DNA of 64,000 nucleotides from Clostridia bacterium (lineage in GTDB: Bacteria > Bacillota > Clostridia > Christensenellales > Borkfalkiaceae), in assembly GCA_017502525.1 (NCBI GenBank), contig JAFVUV010000014.1, positions 1 through 64,000 on the forward strand. The letters are read 5' to 3'. The position numbers were made by a program, and so were the translations under genes. Of the stretch, positions 62,431 through 64,000 are shown piece after piece. Position 1 is the first letter of the stretch, and each line of letters opens with the position of its first letter. The notes under the pieces are model-generated. The model saw only the letters and a list, made by a program, of their open reading frames with translations. It was not told the origin of the DNA and did not search any database.

Positions 62431-62459
62431 TTGACAACAGGTATCATATTTGTTATACT
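62431..62459 (+). promoter_or_regulatory. Promoter of the SIS-tpi-yjbQ group
   Basis: TTGACA (62431-62436), 17 bases, TATACT (62454-62459). Confidence 0.75.
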
Positions 62460-62512
62460 TTTGTTGTACTGTAATCGTCAGTTAATTATTTACTATAAAA
62501 AGGACGAAAAAT

Positions 62513-63109
62513 ATGAATAAAGAAACGTTGAAAGCAGTTAAAGAAGCTTATGAAATTGAAAGTCAATGTATAAGCACTATGCTTGAATATTTTGATGAAG
62601 AGCAATTTGCAAAAGCAGTTGAACTTTTAAAAAACGCGCCTCGTATCGGAACGTGCGGTTGTGGGCACTCTGGCATAATTTGTCAACACCTTGCGCACCT
62701 TCTTTGCTGTATTGAACAACCTGCAAGGTTTATTTCTCCAGCAGAAGCCGTTCACGGTGCAACGGGTTTTTTACAAGAAGGCGACGTAATGGTTTTTGCT
62801 TCGCGCGGAGGAAAGACTAAAGAATTATTGCCAATAATTGATATCTGCAAAGCAAAGGGAGTTAAAATTATATCCATTACTGAAAATATGGAATCGCCCC
62901 TTGCTGTAAATGCAGATGCTGTGTTAAAGCAATACGTTAATAGAGAAACTGATAAATATAATTCACAAGGCACGACGTCAACTACGGCGCTTTGTATGAT
63001 TTGCCACGCACTTCAAACTGCACTTATTGAAGAAACGGGTTTTAAGAACGAACAGTTTGCGCTTATTCACCCAGGCGGAGCAGTTGGGGAAAGACTTAAC
63101 AAAAAATAA
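62513..63109 (+). CDS. SIS-domain sugar-phosphate isomerase
   Basis: The 198 residues are a single SIS fold: TCGCGHSGIICQHLAH, FASRGGKTKELLPI, STTALCMICHALQ and HPGGAVGERL. The ending resembles arabinose-5-phosphate isomerases (KpsF/GutQ) without the CBS pair. It is first in a three-gene run with a triose-phosphate isomerase, so a ketose/aldose-phosphate substrate is likely. Confidence 0.85.
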   Translation: MNKETLKAVKEAYEIESQCISTMLEYFDEEQFAKAVELLKNAPRIGTCGCGHSGIICQHLAHLLCCIEQPARFISPAEAVHGATGFLQEGDVMVFASRGGKTKELLPIIDICKAKGVKIISITENMESPLAVNADAVLKQYVNRETDKYNSQGTTSTTALCMICHALQTALIEETGFKNEQFALIHPGGAVGERLNKK

Positions 63110-63120
63110 GGAGAAAACTT

Positions 63121-63822
63121 ATGTATAAAAATTATAAAATCAGCGAACCATTTTTTGAATACGGTCCTAAATGTTATATGTACGGCGAAACGCTTGTAGA
63201 AATGGCAAAAGGCTTAGACAAGTTAGCGGAAAAATACGATATGGATATCGTTTTAGATATACCCGACACGGAAATTTATAACGTTGCAAGAAACGTTAAA
63301 AGAGTTCACGTTTATTCACAACATATGGATAGTATTCCTGTTGGCAGAGGTATGGGTAGAACGCTTCCTGAAGCGGTTAAAGCAGCAGGCGCAGTCGGCG
63401 TTATGCTTAACCACGCTGAAAGAAAGTTAACTATAGAAGAAATTGAAAAAGCAATTAAACGCGCGGACGAATTAGGTCTTGCAACAATGGTGTGTGCAGA
63501 CTCTATTGAAGAAGTTAAAGCGATTGCAAAACTCGGCCCGAACATTTTAGTAGCAGAACCCACCGAACTTATCGGAACGGGCAAACCCGCGGATAAAGAG
63601 TACGTTGACGAAGTTATTAGGGTTATAAAAGAAATTAATCCTGATATCAAACCTTTCCCGTCTGCAGGTATAAGCAAGGGAGAAGACTGCTACAACATTA
63701 TTAAGGCAGGCTCGTCGGCATCAGGATGTTCATCAGCAATTGCAAAAGCGGAAAATCCTTTGGCGCTTGCTGAAGAAATGATTGCAGCCGTTAGAAAAGC
63801 GTACGACGAAACTCATAAATAA
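63121..63822 (+). CDS. tpiA: Archaeal-type triose-phosphate isomerase
   Basis: The 233-residue barrel is shorter than bacterial TpiA and has archaeal-type features: LNHAERKL (catalytic His), VAEPTELIGTGKP (catalytic Glu and loop 6), SAGISKGEDC and GSSASGCSS phosphate loops. It should interconvert glyceraldehyde 3-phosphate and dihydroxyacetone phosphate, but a specialised substrate is possible given its catabolic neighbours. Confidence 0.82.
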   Translation: MYKNYKISEPFFEYGPKCYMYGETLVEMAKGLDKLAEKYDMDIVLDIPDTEIYNVARNVKRVHVYSQHMDSIPVGRGMGRTLPEAVKAAGAVGVMLNHAERKLTIEEIEKAIKRADELGLATMVCADSIEEVKAIAKLGPNILVAEPTELIGTGKPADKEYVDEVIRVIKEINPDIKPFPSAGISKGEDCYNIIKAGSSASGCSSAIAKAENPLALAEEMIAAVRKAYDETHK

Positions 63823-63862
63823 AAAAATCTAAAAATATAAAAATTTTTAAGGAGAAATAACT

Positions 63863-64000
63863 ATGGAATTTAAAGTATTTCAAAAAGAAATCGAATTGCA
63901 GTCAAGAGGTTGGATTCCAACTTTCCACGACATTAGAAAGGAAATCCTCGAAATAGTAGAGGCATCTGGCGTTAAGAACGGTACTGTAGCTATCGTTTCA
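63863..64000 (+). CDS. YjbQ/UPF0047 family protein (partial, N-terminal 46 residues)
   Basis: The frame runs off the window. The start has AAGGAG. The 46 residues, with SRGWIPTFHDI and EILEIVEASGVKNGTVAIV, match the YjbQ/secondary thiamine-phosphate synthase fold. Members often lie in sugar-acid or thiamine gene sets; here the link is to the SIS and TPI genes. Confidence 0.8.
   Translation, partial: MEFKVFQKEIELQSRGWIPTFHDIRKEILEIVEASGVKNGTVAIVS

Overview
The window reads as a chromosome segment of an anaerobic, spore-forming, low-GC Firmicute of the Clostridia type. The evidence is an oxygen-sensitive class III ribonucleotide reductase with its radical-SAM activase, an uninterrupted sigK with a pro-sequence, a gerA-gerB-gerC germination operon, a PyrK/PyrD class 1B dihydroorotate dehydrogenase, a PyrB/PyrI aspartate transcarbamoylase, a T-box leader, and A-rich Shine-Dalgarno starts. 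Genus cannot be named; it looks like an uncultured gut-type Clostridia lineage.

Layout. 1-1021: the end of an unknown gene, a small inverted-repeat element, tRNA-Ser(GGA) on the minus strand and a two-helix membrane protein. 1086-6950: an nrdD-glutaredoxin fusion overlapping a thioredoxin-reductase-like flavoprotein, facing a nrdG/cation-efflux pair, then dtd. 6984-9899: a T-box leader, a second inverted-repeat element, a regulator-cupin-acyl-CoA ligase fusion and an ACT-domain stub. 9907-18883: a DeoR regulator divergent from a zinc dehydrogenase, followed by E2, E3 and fused E1 of a 2-oxo acid dehydrogenase complex and its lipoate ligase. 18889-24261: the germination operon, an unknown membrane protein and sigK. 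24278-28324: a TM1266-type regulator, an SDR, thyA, folA and a MATE exporter.

28429-36417 is the most unusual part: eight collinear genes encoding phage head functions (large terminase, a TerS-like tail, portal, scaffold-like protein, HK97-type capsid protein, connector, and two structural unknowns). No integrase, replication, lysis, tape-measure or tail-sheath gene is visible. The block lies between ordinary chromosomal genes, and the active-site residues of the terminase are intact. It may be a domesticated capsid/DNA-packaging module.

36500-49600 is the conserved ispG-[polC locus]-rimP-nusA-rnpM-ylxQ-infB-rbfA-nrnA-truB-ribF translation cluster, followed by an endonuclease IV, an M24 peptidase and efp. 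The polC position holds a 508-residue protein that keeps only the N-terminal, OB and exonuclease parts. 49618-53308 carries an SDR, malQ and a ferritin-like unknown. 53355-62403 is a pyrimidine operon (pyrC-carB-pyrK-pyrD-pyrF-pyrE-pyrB-pyrI) behind an attenuator with a PyrR-type hairpin; carA and pyrR are not present. 62431-64000 begins a sugar-phosphate cluster (SIS isomerase, archaeal-type triose-phosphate isomerase, YjbQ).

Housekeeping calls rest on motifs read directly from the translations. Promoter, operator and RNA-structure calls were made by eye and are less certain. No database search or structure prediction was run.
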